From positions 1 through 17,909 of the forward strand of contig DHNF01000084.1 of NCBI GenBank assembly GCA_002409375.1: a stretch of DNA of 17,909 nt, written 5' to 3'. A program made the translations under genes and the position numbers. This document shows, one piece after another, positions 1 to 7,120 of this stretch (positions within the stretch are counted from its first letter, which is position 1; every line of letters begins with the position of its first letter). The notes below the pieces were generated by a model. It did not search any database, was not told where the DNA came from, and saw only the letters and a program-made list of their open reading frames with translations. This stretch comes from Ruminococcaceae bacterium UBA5423. GTDB lineage: Bacteria > Bacillota > Clostridia > Oscillospirales > Acutalibacteraceae.

Positions 1-37
1 CGGTTTATTGTTAAAAATATAGAAATAGCTTTACAGG

Positions 38-157
38 GATTTTTTTGCTTCGCAGGGCGGGGAAGGGAGGAAGGCTGTCGCCTGCCGACCGACGACAACG
101 TAGCTAAACGGAAAAAGTCCGGGAAGTATTCTATGTTTTTAATGAGAATCAGTATTA
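38..157 (-). repeat. Dispersed AT-bordered repeat, copy A
   Basis: A non-coding stretch with no credible ORF. Positions 133-155 are an exact 23-nt reverse complement of 17887-17909 at the other end of the window. Read on the minus strand, the segment also resembles 13622-13763: it begins with ATTAATACT, continues through a T-rich tract, a GTCGTCGG core and a short GC-rich part, and ends with AAAAAAATCC. The internal similarity to 13622-13763 is degenerate and was aligned by eye, so the borders are approximate. No transposase is encoded, so this is at most a MITE-like or other small interspersed repeat. Confidence 0.5.
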
Positions 158-195
158 ATGCAAGATAACTTATACAATCTTTTAATTTGATAGGA

Positions 196-258
196 GTATT
201 AAAAGCTGCCCCTTATACCGTGAACACAGCTTGTATTCACAGTAAGTTATGGGGCAGC
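196..258 (-). terminator. Terminator after the PASTA pseudokinase gene
   Basis: On the minus strand, 21 nt after the stop codon of the PASTA protein, GCTGCCCC (258-251) pairs perfectly with GGGGCAGC (212-205). The arms extend inward through an imperfect stem (TGTGAATACA against TGTTCACGG). The hairpin is followed by TTTTAATACT. The T-run is short, so termination may be partial. Confidence 0.6.
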
Positions 259-278
259 ATTATTGCAAAGTCCGCCTT

Positions 279-1976
279 TTACCACCACCAGCCGTCTCGT
301 TCGGATGTCGTGGTTGTTAGTTTAGTCTCGCTTACACGAAGGTTCACGGTGCTGCCTTCCTCAAGTTGCTGGCCGGCTTCTTGAACGCTTTCAACGATAT
401 CAATATCAAAAGTGTCGGATACTATTCTCATTATTTCAACTCTAAAGCCCAGAGCTTCAAGATACAATTTTGCCTGCTCATAATTCCAGCCCGACACATT
501 TGGCACGGTGATAGAATCGGGCCCTGCGCTTATGACAACTTTAATCGTTGCTCCTTCTTCAGCAGGGGTTTCCGGTTTTGGCGTCTGATCCAGAATTTCA
601 CCTTTAGGTCGGGTGCTATACTTTTTATACTCGACCTCGACTTTCATTTTGCCGCTAAGTTTATTGCTGCGAATATCATAATAGCTTTTGCCCATTAAAT
701 CGGGCGTCGCAAATTTTTCGGTTTGCGGTACATATTCAGTTGTAGCCCTACTTGTTGTTGTCTGAATAACCGACGAACTTGTGGTGCTTGAAGTTTCATC
801 GCCGCCACCTATTAAATCAGGGAAAATAAGCAGCAAGACTGTACCCGCAAGCAACAAAAGAAATATAAACACCGACAATACAATCAGAACTGCGTATTTA
901 TAACGGCTTTCCTTTTTTTCGGGTGATTGGTCGTCTGTTGGTTCTGGTTCAGGTTCAGGTATATTAGGCTTTTCGTCCTCGCGTAGCCGTGATACGGCGG
1001 GCGCCGTCGAAAGATGATCGCGGAAGTGCTCGATTGAACGAGGTCTATTTTCGGGGCTAACCTGCAATGCGTTGAAAAGCGCAGCGGCTATATAATCAGG
1101 TAATTCTTTTGCGACATCGGTTGGGACAAATAAATCGTTGGAATCCTGTGCACGGCGGGATCCCTCAGGTGGTGGATTTCCCGTTAATGTGCGAAAAATT
1201 GTTGCCGCAAGTCCGTATATGTCGCTCAGTGCCCCTGTTTCTTGGCCAAAAGCATATTGCTCGGGGGCTGAATAACCAGAAATCAGGCGAGGTCTCAAGT
1301 CAGTGTTGACACGGCGCGCGTCGGCTATACAAAAGCCCCGAAGATACAGCTTGCCGTCATTACCGAGGATAAGGTTTTTAGGGCTAATGCCCAAGTGGAA
1401 TATGCCCGCGGAATGCAGTGAATTAAGCGAAGACAGCAGCGGCATAAATAACGGCCGCGCTTCTTCCCACCTCATACGCCCGCCAACCTGTTTGAGCCGC
1501 GTTTCAAGCGTGTTTCCGCCGTAGTATTCTGAAACGGTATAGGTCGTAAGGTTTTGTTCGAATATATCGTATATCGAAACAATTGACGAAAGTCCACGCA
1601 TACGCGCAAGAGCGCGGGCATGTGTCTTGAATTTTTCATGATAATCACGGAAAGTATTTTCGCATCCGCTTATAATTTGCAGTTTGCTGCTTTGGGACCG
1701 CTCCACGAGTGTGTCGGGCAGAAACTCCCGTATAATTATCGGCGATTTGAGCACCCTGTCAAACCCGATATAAACAGCGGCGTCACCCGTATGCTCAATA
1801 AGCTTTCCTACAATATACCGGTCAGATAATAGTGTACCGACGGTGAGATACAACGATTCATTGTCGCCGTTTGCAGGATAGCCGCATATGCCGCATTCTT
1901 TTCTTCCTTCGGGTAGTGGATTCATGCAGCCCATACAAAGTCTTTCCTGCCCTTTATATTCAGGCATCAGCGTCAC
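279..1976 (-). CDS. Zinc-ribbon / kinase-fold / PASTA membrane protein, predicted pseudokinase
   Basis: 565 residues. An N-terminal zinc ribbon (C14, C17, C28, C31) is followed by a Ser/Thr-kinase fold (about 53-320), an acidic Pro/Glu linker, one membrane helix (about 361-386), a Ser/Thr-rich stalk and two PASTA domains (about 422-485 and 489-549). The kinase scaffold is kept: GYSAPEQ (234-240), SDIYGL with D252, and R311. The catalytic residues are not. The glycine loop is IEHTGDAAVY, the VAIK lysine is R83, the helix-C glutamate is H119, HRD is HLG (194-196), and DFG is GFC (214-216). Active relatives phosphorylate cell-wall and division proteins, and PASTA repeats bind muropeptide or lipid II. 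Here a sensing or scaffold role is inferred, not phosphotransfer. The start is uncertain: AAAGGAAGG (1988-1980) lies best before GTG at 1976, with ATG at 1967 and TTG at 1979 possible. The C-terminus ends in three tryptophans. Confidence 0.85.
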   Translation of the reverse strand: MTLMPEYKGQERLCMGCMNPLPEGRKECGICGYPANGDNESLYLTVGTLLSDRYIVGKLIEHTGDAAVYIGFDRVLKSPIIIREFLPDTLVERSQSSKLQIISGCENTFRDYHEKFKTHARALARMRGLSSIVSIYDIFEQNLTTYTVSEYYGGNTLETRLKQVGGRMRWEEARPLFMPLLSSLNSLHSAGIFHLGISPKNLILGNDGKLYLRGFCIADARRVNTDLRPRLISGYSAPEQYAFGQETGALSDIYGLAATIFRTLTGNPPPEGSRRAQDSNDLFVPTDVAKELPDYIAAALFNALQVSPENRPRSIEHFRDHLSTAPAVSRLREDEKPNIPEPEPEPTDDQSPEKKESRYKYAVLIVLSVFIFLLLLAGTVLLLIFPDLIGGGDETSSTTSSSVIQTTTSRATTEYVPQTEKFATPDLMGKSYYDIRSNKLSGKMKVEVEYKKYSTRPKGEILDQTPKPETPAEEGATIKVVISAGPDSITVPNVSGWNYEQAKLYLEALGFRVEIMRIVSDTFDIDIVESVQEAGQQLEEGSTVNLRVSETKLTTTTSERDGWWW

Positions 1977-2017
1977 CAACCTTCCTTTGGTAATATTTTG
2001 GCAAATATATAAGTAGA

Positions 2018-2046
2018 ATTGTACAAAAAAATATATGTTTAGTCAA
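2018..2046 (-). promoter_or_regulatory. Sigma-A-type promoter of the PASTA pseudokinase gene
   Basis: Minus strand TTGACT (2046-2041), a 17-nt spacer and TACAAT (2023-2018). This predicts a start near 2011 and a leader of about 35-45 nt. It separates the PASTA gene from the dnaC-like gene upstream, from which it is also divided by about 120 nt. Confidence 0.6.
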
Positions 2047-2100
2047 GAATAAAAGCGTGTATGTAACCTCATATTACAGTTTTGAAAGATTTGTCAGGCA

Positions 2101-3090
2101 TTATTCAATGCCCTGTTTTATTTTTTCCCTTAGCTTGATTTGCCGGATATCGCGCCCAACAAAGGTAAGCGGTACAAATGTGCCGATAATGCGTGAAGTT
2201 ATCTGTTCTCCGTAACGCTCAAGCTCGTTTTGATTCAGATTTGTGCTTATAATCGTGGGTCGACCGTCAAGCATACGGCTGTTTATAAGGTTGTATAAGC
2301 ACGAGGTGTAAAACGGGCTTGAAAACTCCGACCCCAAATCATCAAGTATCAACAAATCACATTCGATCATCATATCCTGGCTGTTACCGTTTGCGCGACC
2401 AAAATGCTCCTTTTCAATCTGGTGTAAAAGCTTTTGAACCGGACCGTAGATTACGCCCAAGCCGGCATTTATTACGCAGCGTGCAATAGCCAATGAAACA
2501 TGGGTTTTGCCCGTGCCTGTAGCTCCACGGAATAAAAGACTTGGAGAATTCAAATCAAAGTCGTCGGCGTAACTTTTACAATATGCAAAAACTTCGTTCA
2601 TGCAGTCACGGGGTGACATTTTGCTTCGTGGGGTATCCGGATAATAATCAAGTCGAAGACTATCAAAACTCGCATCCTTCATAGTACCCATATAACTCAG
2701 GCGTTTAAAAGCCTCCTCACGCAGCAGGGCCTTAAAACAGTCACACACTTTATTTCTGCAGTAGCCGGTATCTTCACAGCTTGGACAGGCATAACGCGGC
2801 TCGAAATTCGGCCTGTGGATACCCTCCTTTGCAAGAATCTCAGCAAGCTCGGCCTGTAGTGTAAGATTTTTATTTTTAATACGCTCCACTGCGGCGATAA
2901 CATCCCCGCCGTTAAGCACGGCACGAGATACGCGTATCGCGGCGTTAGCCATTTCGCGTTCAATTTCTCTGATGCGCGGGTGCTTGTTTACCATGCGTTC
3001 GTGCAGCGCGGTGGCTTTAGTCTGTGCACCGGTACGCCGGCGTTGAAGTTCAGCAAAAGCCGCGTCATAAACCTCCCGACTATATCCCAT
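2101..3090 (-). CDS. dnaC: DnaC/DnaI-like helicase-loader ATPase
   Basis: 329 residues, an AAA+ ATPase of the DnaC/DnaI family that loads the replicative helicase onto DNA. The helical N-terminal part (1-95) would contact the helicase. It is followed by a cysteine cluster (C102, C105, C111, C116, C118) typical of DnaI-type zinc-binding loaders. The ATPase domain has Walker A GATGTGKT (189-196), Walker B LLILDDLG (246-253, D250/D251), a sensor-1 STN (282-284) and an ITSR arginine motif (297-300). The ATG at 3090 has AGGAG 6 nt upstream. It begins 18 nt after the DnaD-like gene, so the two form a replication-initiation operon. DnaI is the Bacillus name for the same role, so the symbol could be either. 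An IstB-like transposition helper is unlikely because of the zinc cluster and the DnaD neighbour. Confidence 0.85.
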   Translation of the reverse strand: MGYSREVYDAAFAELQRRRTGAQTKATALHERMVNKHPRIREIEREMANAAIRVSRAVLNGGDVIAAVERIKNKNLTLQAELAEILAKEGIHRPNFEPRYACPSCEDTGYCRNKVCDCFKALLREEAFKRLSYMGTMKDASFDSLRLDYYPDTPRSKMSPRDCMNEVFAYCKSYADDFDLNSPSLLFRGATGTGKTHVSLAIARCVINAGLGVIYGPVQKLLHQIEKEHFGRANGNSQDMMIECDLLILDDLGSEFSSPFYTSCLYNLINSRMLDGRPTIISTNLNQNELERYGEQITSRIIGTFVPLTFVGRDIRQIKLREKIKQGIE

Positions 3091-3108
3091 TTAAATCTCC
3101 TATCATCA

Positions 3109-4083
3109 TTACTTGTTTTTTATATATACAGGCGTAAAGCTTCGCACCATATCTTCGTATTCTTCTAAATCATATGAGGTTTCCTTTTTAGATTTTTTAC
3201 TCTTGCTTGAATTTTGATCGTCTACTTTTTCAACCGAATCAATGCCCTGGTTGCGCCAGTTCTCGATAATTTTCATCATATAGCTGCTGTTGAACCTGCC
3301 GGTAGCTTTGATGCACTTATCGTAAGCCAGCCGCAATAGCCCGCCGTCAATCTGCCAGTCGCAAATCCAGCGTTCTGCCGCATCTGATTGTGCAACGGTT
3401 GGTGATTGTTTAATGTTCAGCAGCTCACTTAATTTCTGCCACGCTTGGCGTCGCCGTTCGAGTGTGCACAGGTATTGTTCTGCTGCCGCAATTGTATTGA
3501 TTTCCCGGTCCGACCAATCAAGTGCAACTTTTTCTATGTACCGCATATGAGATTTGCCGCAGGCATTTGCGTATTCAATCACCATGAGAATAACCTCGAC
3601 AGGTAACCCCGCGGTATCATAAAGATATAAAAGCGTTTCCATATCGCCATTTGATATCGGTCGTCCCATCCTTGCCGAAGCAGTATCAAGCAAATATGTG
3701 AACTCTTCACTTTCCTTTTGGCGGCTTATTACCTCTTTCATAGTGGGCTTGACCGGACGGGGCCGCGATGCGGCCAATACATGCTTGCCGGTTGTTTTTT
3801 TATTTTCTTCGACATCCTTTTTTGCGGGCGTTTTTTCTTGTGTCGATGGGGATATAAGCAAGTTTGTCTCAACCCAGTATTGTAACGCGTCGCGGCAGTC
3901 GGCGGGAGTAAGTCCGATTGCTTTTGAGCATTGGTCAGCATCAAATTTGCCTGACCCGTTTCTTAGCAGCCAAATTAACACCTTTAACTGTGCCGAACCG
4001 GCCAGCCTGATATGTTCATCTGCCACAACGGCGGGAACTGCAAATATTTCATTTAGCATGTCCGGATTTATACGATAGTCCAT
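3109..4083 (-). CDS. DnaD-domain replication initiation protein
   Basis: 324 residues from ATG 4083. The N-terminal part (1-77) resembles the winged-helix region of DnaD. A charged linker (about 78-115) is followed by two copies of the DnaD/DnaB_2 helical domain (about 127-195 and 213-282). Each copy ends in the family's Y...I...W signature: MRYIEKVALDW near 180-190 and SYMMKIIENW near 267-276. The C-terminal tail is lysine/serine rich. Bacillus DnaD and DnaB act at primosome assembly, remodelling DNA so that DnaI can load the helicase, and the adjacent loader gene fits this. The frame is open upstream to a TTG at 4104, but that codon has no ribosome binding site. ATG 4083 has AAAGG about 13 nt upstream, which is a long spacing, so initiation may be modest. 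Confidence 0.85.
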   Translation of the reverse strand: MDYRINPDMLNEIFAVPAVVADEHIRLAGSAQLKVLIWLLRNGSGKFDADQCSKAIGLTPADCRDALQYWVETNLLISPSTQEKTPAKKDVEENKKTTGKHVLAASRPRPVKPTMKEVISRQKESEEFTYLLDTASARMGRPISNGDMETLLYLYDTAGLPVEVILMVIEYANACGKSHMRYIEKVALDWSDREINTIAAAEQYLCTLERRRQAWQKLSELLNIKQSPTVAQSDAAERWICDWQIDGGLLRLAYDKCIKATGRFNSSYMMKIIENWRNQGIDSVEKVDDQNSSKSKKSKKETSYDLEEYEDMVRSFTPVYIKNK

Positions 4084-4116
4084 TAAAAAAGTCGTACCTT
4101 TCAAAATTATTCAGGT

Positions 4117-4149
4117 GCAAGGTTTTTATTAAAAATCAAAAAACCTTGC
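4117..4149. other. Hairpin in the dnaD leader, GCAAGGTTTTT arms
   Basis: Perfect 11-nt arms, GCAAGGTTTTT (4117-4127) and AAAAACCTTGC (4139-4149), with an AT-rich loop. On the plus strand it is followed by ATTTTTATT and looks like a terminator, but no plus-strand gene precedes it. On the minus strand it lies in the predicted dnaD leader, about 33 nt before the start codon. Confidence 0.5.
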
Positions 4150-4156
4150 ATTTTTA

Positions 4157-4183
4157 TTAAACGGTCGTCCCCCGACCGTTTAA
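4157..4183. other. Hairpin in the dnaD leader, TTAAACGGTCG arms
   Basis: Perfect 11-nt inverted repeat TTAAACGGTCG (4157-4167) and CGACCGTTTAA (4173-4183) around a 5-nt loop. It is symmetrical with no T-run on either side, so it is not a normal terminator. It could be an RNA hairpin in the dnaD leader or a protein-binding palindrome. Confidence 0.5.
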
Positions 4184-4266
4184 TATAACAGGCGGCAATC
4201 AATGAGCATCTAAAGATAATATTGGATCGCAAACGGTATTATTCAGCGAGCATTATTTCAATCTAC

Positions 4267-4296
4267 ATTATACACATACTTTAGGTCGCTGGGCAA
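4267..4296 (-). promoter_or_regulatory. Candidate promoter of the dnaD-dnaC operon
   Basis: Minus strand TTGCCC (4296-4291), an 18-nt spacer and a perfect TATAAT (4272-4267). Transcription would start near 4260 and give a leader of about 175 nt containing both hairpins at 4157-4183 and 4117-4149. The -35 matches the consensus at only four of six positions. Confidence 0.4.
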
Positions 4297-4342
4297 GTAG
4301 TCGCACTTGAAAATTTATTGTGGGGATAAAATATAGCGAAGC

Positions 4343-4372
4343 GTATAGTATTCGTGATGGGTGAGTATACTA
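4343..4372 (+). promoter_or_regulatory. Candidate forespore (sigma-G/F-like) promoter of gpr
   Basis: GTATA (4343-4347), 18 nt, then TATACTA (4366-4372). This resembles the sigma-G consensus GNATR / CATNNTA, the class known to drive gpr in Bacillus. It lies 55 nt before the start codon. The rest of 4184-4426 holds no gene that I can see. Confidence 0.35.
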
Positions 4373-4426
4373 AATTATCAATGTTTTATTGCTCATAAAA
4401 AATGTATAAAATAAAGGGGCAGAAAA

Positions 4427-5299
4427 ATGCAGTTTCGCACAGATTTGGCTATTGAAGCAGTTAAGGCAGCACCAGAGACAAAGCTGCCGGGTATAAGGCA
4501 GGAAAGTCAGCAAATTGAGGATATTAAGCTATTAAGAATTTATATTGAAAACGAACAGGGAGAAAAGGAGCTTGGGCGGCCGATAGGAGCCTATATAACC
4601 GCGGAATTGCCACCTTTGTCAGACGATGAGGAGAATATGGAGCAAAAGGCAACGGTGCTTGGGGCAGAGCTTCGTTCATTATTACCCGAACAAGGTACTG
4701 TTTTGGTAGTGGGATTGGGCAATCAGTCGGTAACTCCCGATGCGCTGGGACCCAGGTCTGCGGGCATGGTGTTGGCAACGCGACATATTGAGGGTGAATT
4801 TGCTCGCAGCACAGGGTTGGACAAGCTTCGGTCGGCGGCAGTGTTTGTCCCGGGAGTGCTGGGGCAAACAGGCGTTGAAAGCAGTGAAATGGTGCACGGC
4901 ATTTGCGGTATTGTTAAACCTGCTGCGGTAATTGTAATCGACGCACTTGCTGCCCGCAGTGTAGAACGGCTTGGCTGCACCGTACAGATTTGTGATACCG
5001 GCATTGCTCCGGGTTCGGGTGTAGGTAATAACCGTATTGCGCTAAATCGTGAAACGCTTGGTGTGCCGGTTATCGGGCTGGGTGTTCCCACTGTTGTGGA
5101 CGCACGCACCGTAGCAATGGACTTGACCGGGCGTGAAGAGGCAGGAGAGCAGGTGACACCCCGCGGCTCTGAAATGATGGTGACGCCGCGAGAAATTGAT
5201 TTGATTATTCGACGGGCTTCTAATCTTATTGCAATGATGGTAAACGCAGCGCTTCAGCCCGAATATTCTCCGCTGTCATTAATTTCAGCAGCAGGATAG
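4427..5299 (+). CDS. gpr: Spore germination protease GPR
   Basis: 290 residues, peptidase family A25. GPR is made in the forespore and at germination cleaves the small acid-soluble proteins that coat spore DNA, releasing amino acids. Diagnostic stretches are RTDLAIEA at the N-terminus, VGLGN (95-99), TPDALGP with D105, IDALAARSVERL (171-182), CDTGIAPGSGVGN with D190, and GVPTVVDA (219-226). D105 and D190 match the aspartates reported as essential in Bacillus GPR. The Bacillus protein is about 370 residues; here a segment after VVDA is much shorter. Only three residues (MQF) precede the RTDLA motif, where Bacillus has a longer processed propeptide. An in-frame TAA at 4412 rules out a longer N-terminus. 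AAAGGGG lies 7 nt before the ATG. spoIIP follows, as in Bacillus. Confidence 0.93.
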   Translation: MQFRTDLAIEAVKAAPETKLPGIRQESQQIEDIKLLRIYIENEQGEKELGRPIGAYITAELPPLSDDEENMEQKATVLGAELRSLLPEQGTVLVVGLGNQSVTPDALGPRSAGMVLATRHIEGEFARSTGLDKLRSAAVFVPGVLGQTGVESSEMVHGICGIVKPAAVIVIDALAARSVERLGCTVQICDTGIAPGSGVGNNRIALNRETLGVPVIGLGVPTVVDARTVAMDLTGREEAGEQVTPRGSEMMVTPREIDLIIRRASNLIAMMVNAALQPEYSPLSLISAAG

Positions 5300-5426
5300 C
5301 AAGCCTGTCTTCTCAGTACTCTGTTAGTTGCAAATATCAGTATAAAACAGGTTATATTGAAGATTATGTAATTGACTTATGGTATAAAATTTTATTTTTT
5401 CGCATAGTCTTTTAGCGGTGATGAAA

Positions 5427-6572
5427 ATGCGAAAAAGGCCGCAAAACAAGCATAATAAACCGCGGCTGGAAACAGCTCGTGCTGCAATAGCGGCTGTATC
5501 GCTTGTTGTTTGTCTTGTGCTAACTGTGAGTGGTTTGTCGGGTGGACGGTTGCTCAGTCTGGGGGAGGGTCTTGCGATGCTGTCGGCAGGCATAATGCAG
5601 CCTGAGGGTGGTGCACAGATGCTCAGCGAACGGCTGAGCCGCATACCGGCCGCACAGCAAGGTGACAGCCAGAGCGAACCGGTATTGTTGCCGACTTATA
5701 CACCGGGTGGAGGAATGCAGACATCGGGCGAGCTTTCACCGCCCCCGAATGACATATCCGGCGTTGTACCGTCCGAGGCAGGCAACGGAGGAAAAATTAT
5801 TGAGATTCAAATGACTTCCGGCAGCAATTTCGTGCAGGGCGTTGCAATAAAAAACGGTAGCAGCCGTTCGGTGGATATATCGTCTCAGTTAAAAATAAAA
5901 CCTGATATTAAGATTACAGACTCGGTCAATCCTCAGGTTCTTATAATGCATACGCACACAACTGAATGTTATATGTCTTATTATGCAGGTTATTACAATA
6001 AATCTGATGAGTCAAGGTCAAAGGACCATACACAAAATGTTGTGGCAGTGGGCGAGGCTATTTGTGCACAGCTTCGCGCTGCTAATATTGCAGCAATCCA
6101 CGATGTAACCGTTCACGATTCGCCTAAATATTCCGGAGCATACGAGCGGTCAGTACAGACTGTGAAAAAAATTCTTGAACAGTATCCGTCTATTAGCGTT
6201 GTTATCGACATTCATCGTGACGCATTATACAAATCTAAAACAGAAAGATATAAACCAACCGTAACAATAAACGGGCGAAAGGCCGCACAAATGATGATAA
6301 TTGCAAGTGTGGGCAATTCGGCCGCAGTACCCCATCCAAACTGGCAGCAAAACCTCAGGTTTGCACTGAGGTTGCAAAGTGCACTTCATACGCAATATAC
6401 GGGCATTATGCGGCCGTTATACACTGTGGACAGCCGCTATAATCAGCATCTTACAAATGGCTCGTTGCTAATTGAGGTTGGTGCCGATTCTAATACCGTA
6501 AGCGAGGCGGTATATTCGGGCGAAATTTTGGGAAAAACATTGGCACAGGTACTTAATACACTAAAACAATAG
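5427..6572 (+). CDS. spoIIP: Stage II sporulation protein P (septal peptidoglycan hydrolase)
   Basis: 381 residues. A basic N-terminus and one membrane helix (about 19-36) are followed by a low-complexity Pro/Gly/Ser linker (about 75-120) and the SpoIIP catalytic domain (about 165-381). In Bacillus, SpoIIP acts with SpoIID and SpoIIM in the septal membrane, cutting peptide stems and crosslinks to thin the septum and drive engulfment. Recognisable motifs are MHTHTTE (174-180, likely zinc-ligand histidines), DIHRDA (261-266), PHPNWQQNL (302-310) and LLIEVG (347-352, E350). The start is chosen at ATG 5427 because GGTGAT (5417-5422) gives a usable Shine-Dalgarno match. GTG 5418 and ATG 5421 are in frame but have no site. 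The gap from gpr is about 127 nt without a gene, so spoIIP may also have its own promoter. Confidence 0.93.
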   Translation: MRKRPQNKHNKPRLETARAAIAAVSLVVCLVLTVSGLSGGRLLSLGEGLAMLSAGIMQPEGGAQMLSERLSRIPAAQQGDSQSEPVLLPTYTPGGGMQTSGELSPPPNDISGVVPSEAGNGGKIIEIQMTSGSNFVQGVAIKNGSSRSVDISSQLKIKPDIKITDSVNPQVLIMHTHTTECYMSYYAGYYNKSDESRSKDHTQNVVAVGEAICAQLRAANIAAIHDVTVHDSPKYSGAYERSVQTVKKILEQYPSISVVIDIHRDALYKSKTERYKPTVTINGRKAAQMMIIASVGNSAAVPHPNWQQNLRFALRLQSALHTQYTGIMRPLYTVDSRYNQHLTNGSLLIEVGADSNTVSEAVYSGEILGKTLAQVLNTLKQ

Positions 6573-6581
6573 GGGCGGCGG

Positions 6582-6923
6582 ATGTTGCATAACAGAAAAC
6601 CAAAGCAAAGGAACACAAATTTTCGCGTGTTTTGGCGCGCTGCGTTAACCTGCTTTTTTTTGCTTATACTAATCACAGGATTTATTATAGCCGATTACAA
6701 CACTCGTCAAGTGGGATTTGGCAGCGGCAGTATGAGGATTGAAATATTCACCAAAGAGGACAGCGTCTATGTAAACATGCTTGGGCGCGAGCAAGCATAT
6801 GAGATGTCTGAACAATTAAGCAAGTGGACAGGCCGTTTGTGGAATGTTCTGCCGCCAGTAATACGAGCCATGTTTTGGATGTTTGAGGGTGAGTGTGTTG
6901 CAGCAACCGAGGTTTTAAAATAA
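6582..6923 (+). CDS. Small membrane-anchored protein of unknown function after spoIIP
   Basis: 113 residues that I do not recognise as a named family. A basic N-terminus (RKPKQR, 5-10) precedes one hydrophobic helix (about 18-37), so the topology is probably N-in with an extracytoplasmic domain. That domain (about 38-113) contains IEIFTKEDSVYVNMLGRE and a hydrophobic PPVIRAMFWMF stretch (91-101). It starts 9 nt after the spoIIP stop with GGGGCGG just ahead of the ATG, so it is almost certainly cotranscribed. In Bacillus the short membrane protein YqxA lies next to spoIIP; I see position and size agreement but no clear sequence match. A link to sporulation is inferred from context alone. Confidence 0.75.
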   Translation: MLHNRKPKQRNTNFRVFWRAALTCFFLLILITGFIIADYNTRQVGFGSGSMRIEIFTKEDSVYVNMLGREQAYEMSEQLSKWTGRLWNVLPPVIRAMFWMFEGECVAATEVLK

Positions 6924-6958
6924 ACATGCATATTTTTATGCAAATTTATCTTGAAAAT

Positions 6959-6980
6959 GGCGCGGTGAGGGCATCGCGCC
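6959..6980. repeat. Short palindromic intergenic repeat
   Basis: GGCGCG (6959-6964) pairs with CGCGCC (6975-6980). The unit reads GGCGCGGTGAGGGCAT and is echoed in inverse orientation by CACCGCC-ending segments at 7079-7103 and 7200-7219, suggesting related modules flanking the larger repeats. Confidence 0.45.
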
Positions 6981-6992
6981 CTACAATTTTCC

Positions 6993-7103
6993 GCATACCC
7001 ATGCACCTGTAGGGAACGCCGTCCCCGGCGTTCCGTTTTAAATTGTGGCGCCAATTTTAAAATTAGCCGTATTTGCAGGGCGAAACATCCTCATCTCACC
7101 GCC
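6993..7103. repeat. Composite hairpin repeat, unit 1
   Basis: Contains CCCATGCACC, then a perfect 9-bp hairpin GGAACGCCG/CGGCGTTCC with loop TCCC (7013-7034), then GTTTTAAATTGT. It ends in a degenerate GGGCGAAACATCCTC segment and CACCGCC. Positions 6998-7046 recur at 7128-7177 with a single inserted G. On the plus strand the hairpin plus GTTTTAAATT could terminate the gpr-spoIIP transcript. Confidence 0.75.
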
Positions 7104-7120
7104 GGCACAAATCGCCATAT

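Noticed and set aside
2101..3090. IstB-like transposition helper
   Set aside because: The zinc-binding cysteine cluster, DnaD neighbour and absence of an IS21 transposase favour a replication helicase loader.
4723..5109. 128-codon minus-strand frame
   Set aside because: Antisense to the conserved core of gpr; composition is that of a reverse-frame artefact.
5380..5409. Sigma-E-like promoter immediately before spoIIP (GGTATAA-15-CATAGTCT)
   Set aside because: It would start transcription about 10 nt from the start codon and leave almost no leader; too weak to list as a feature.
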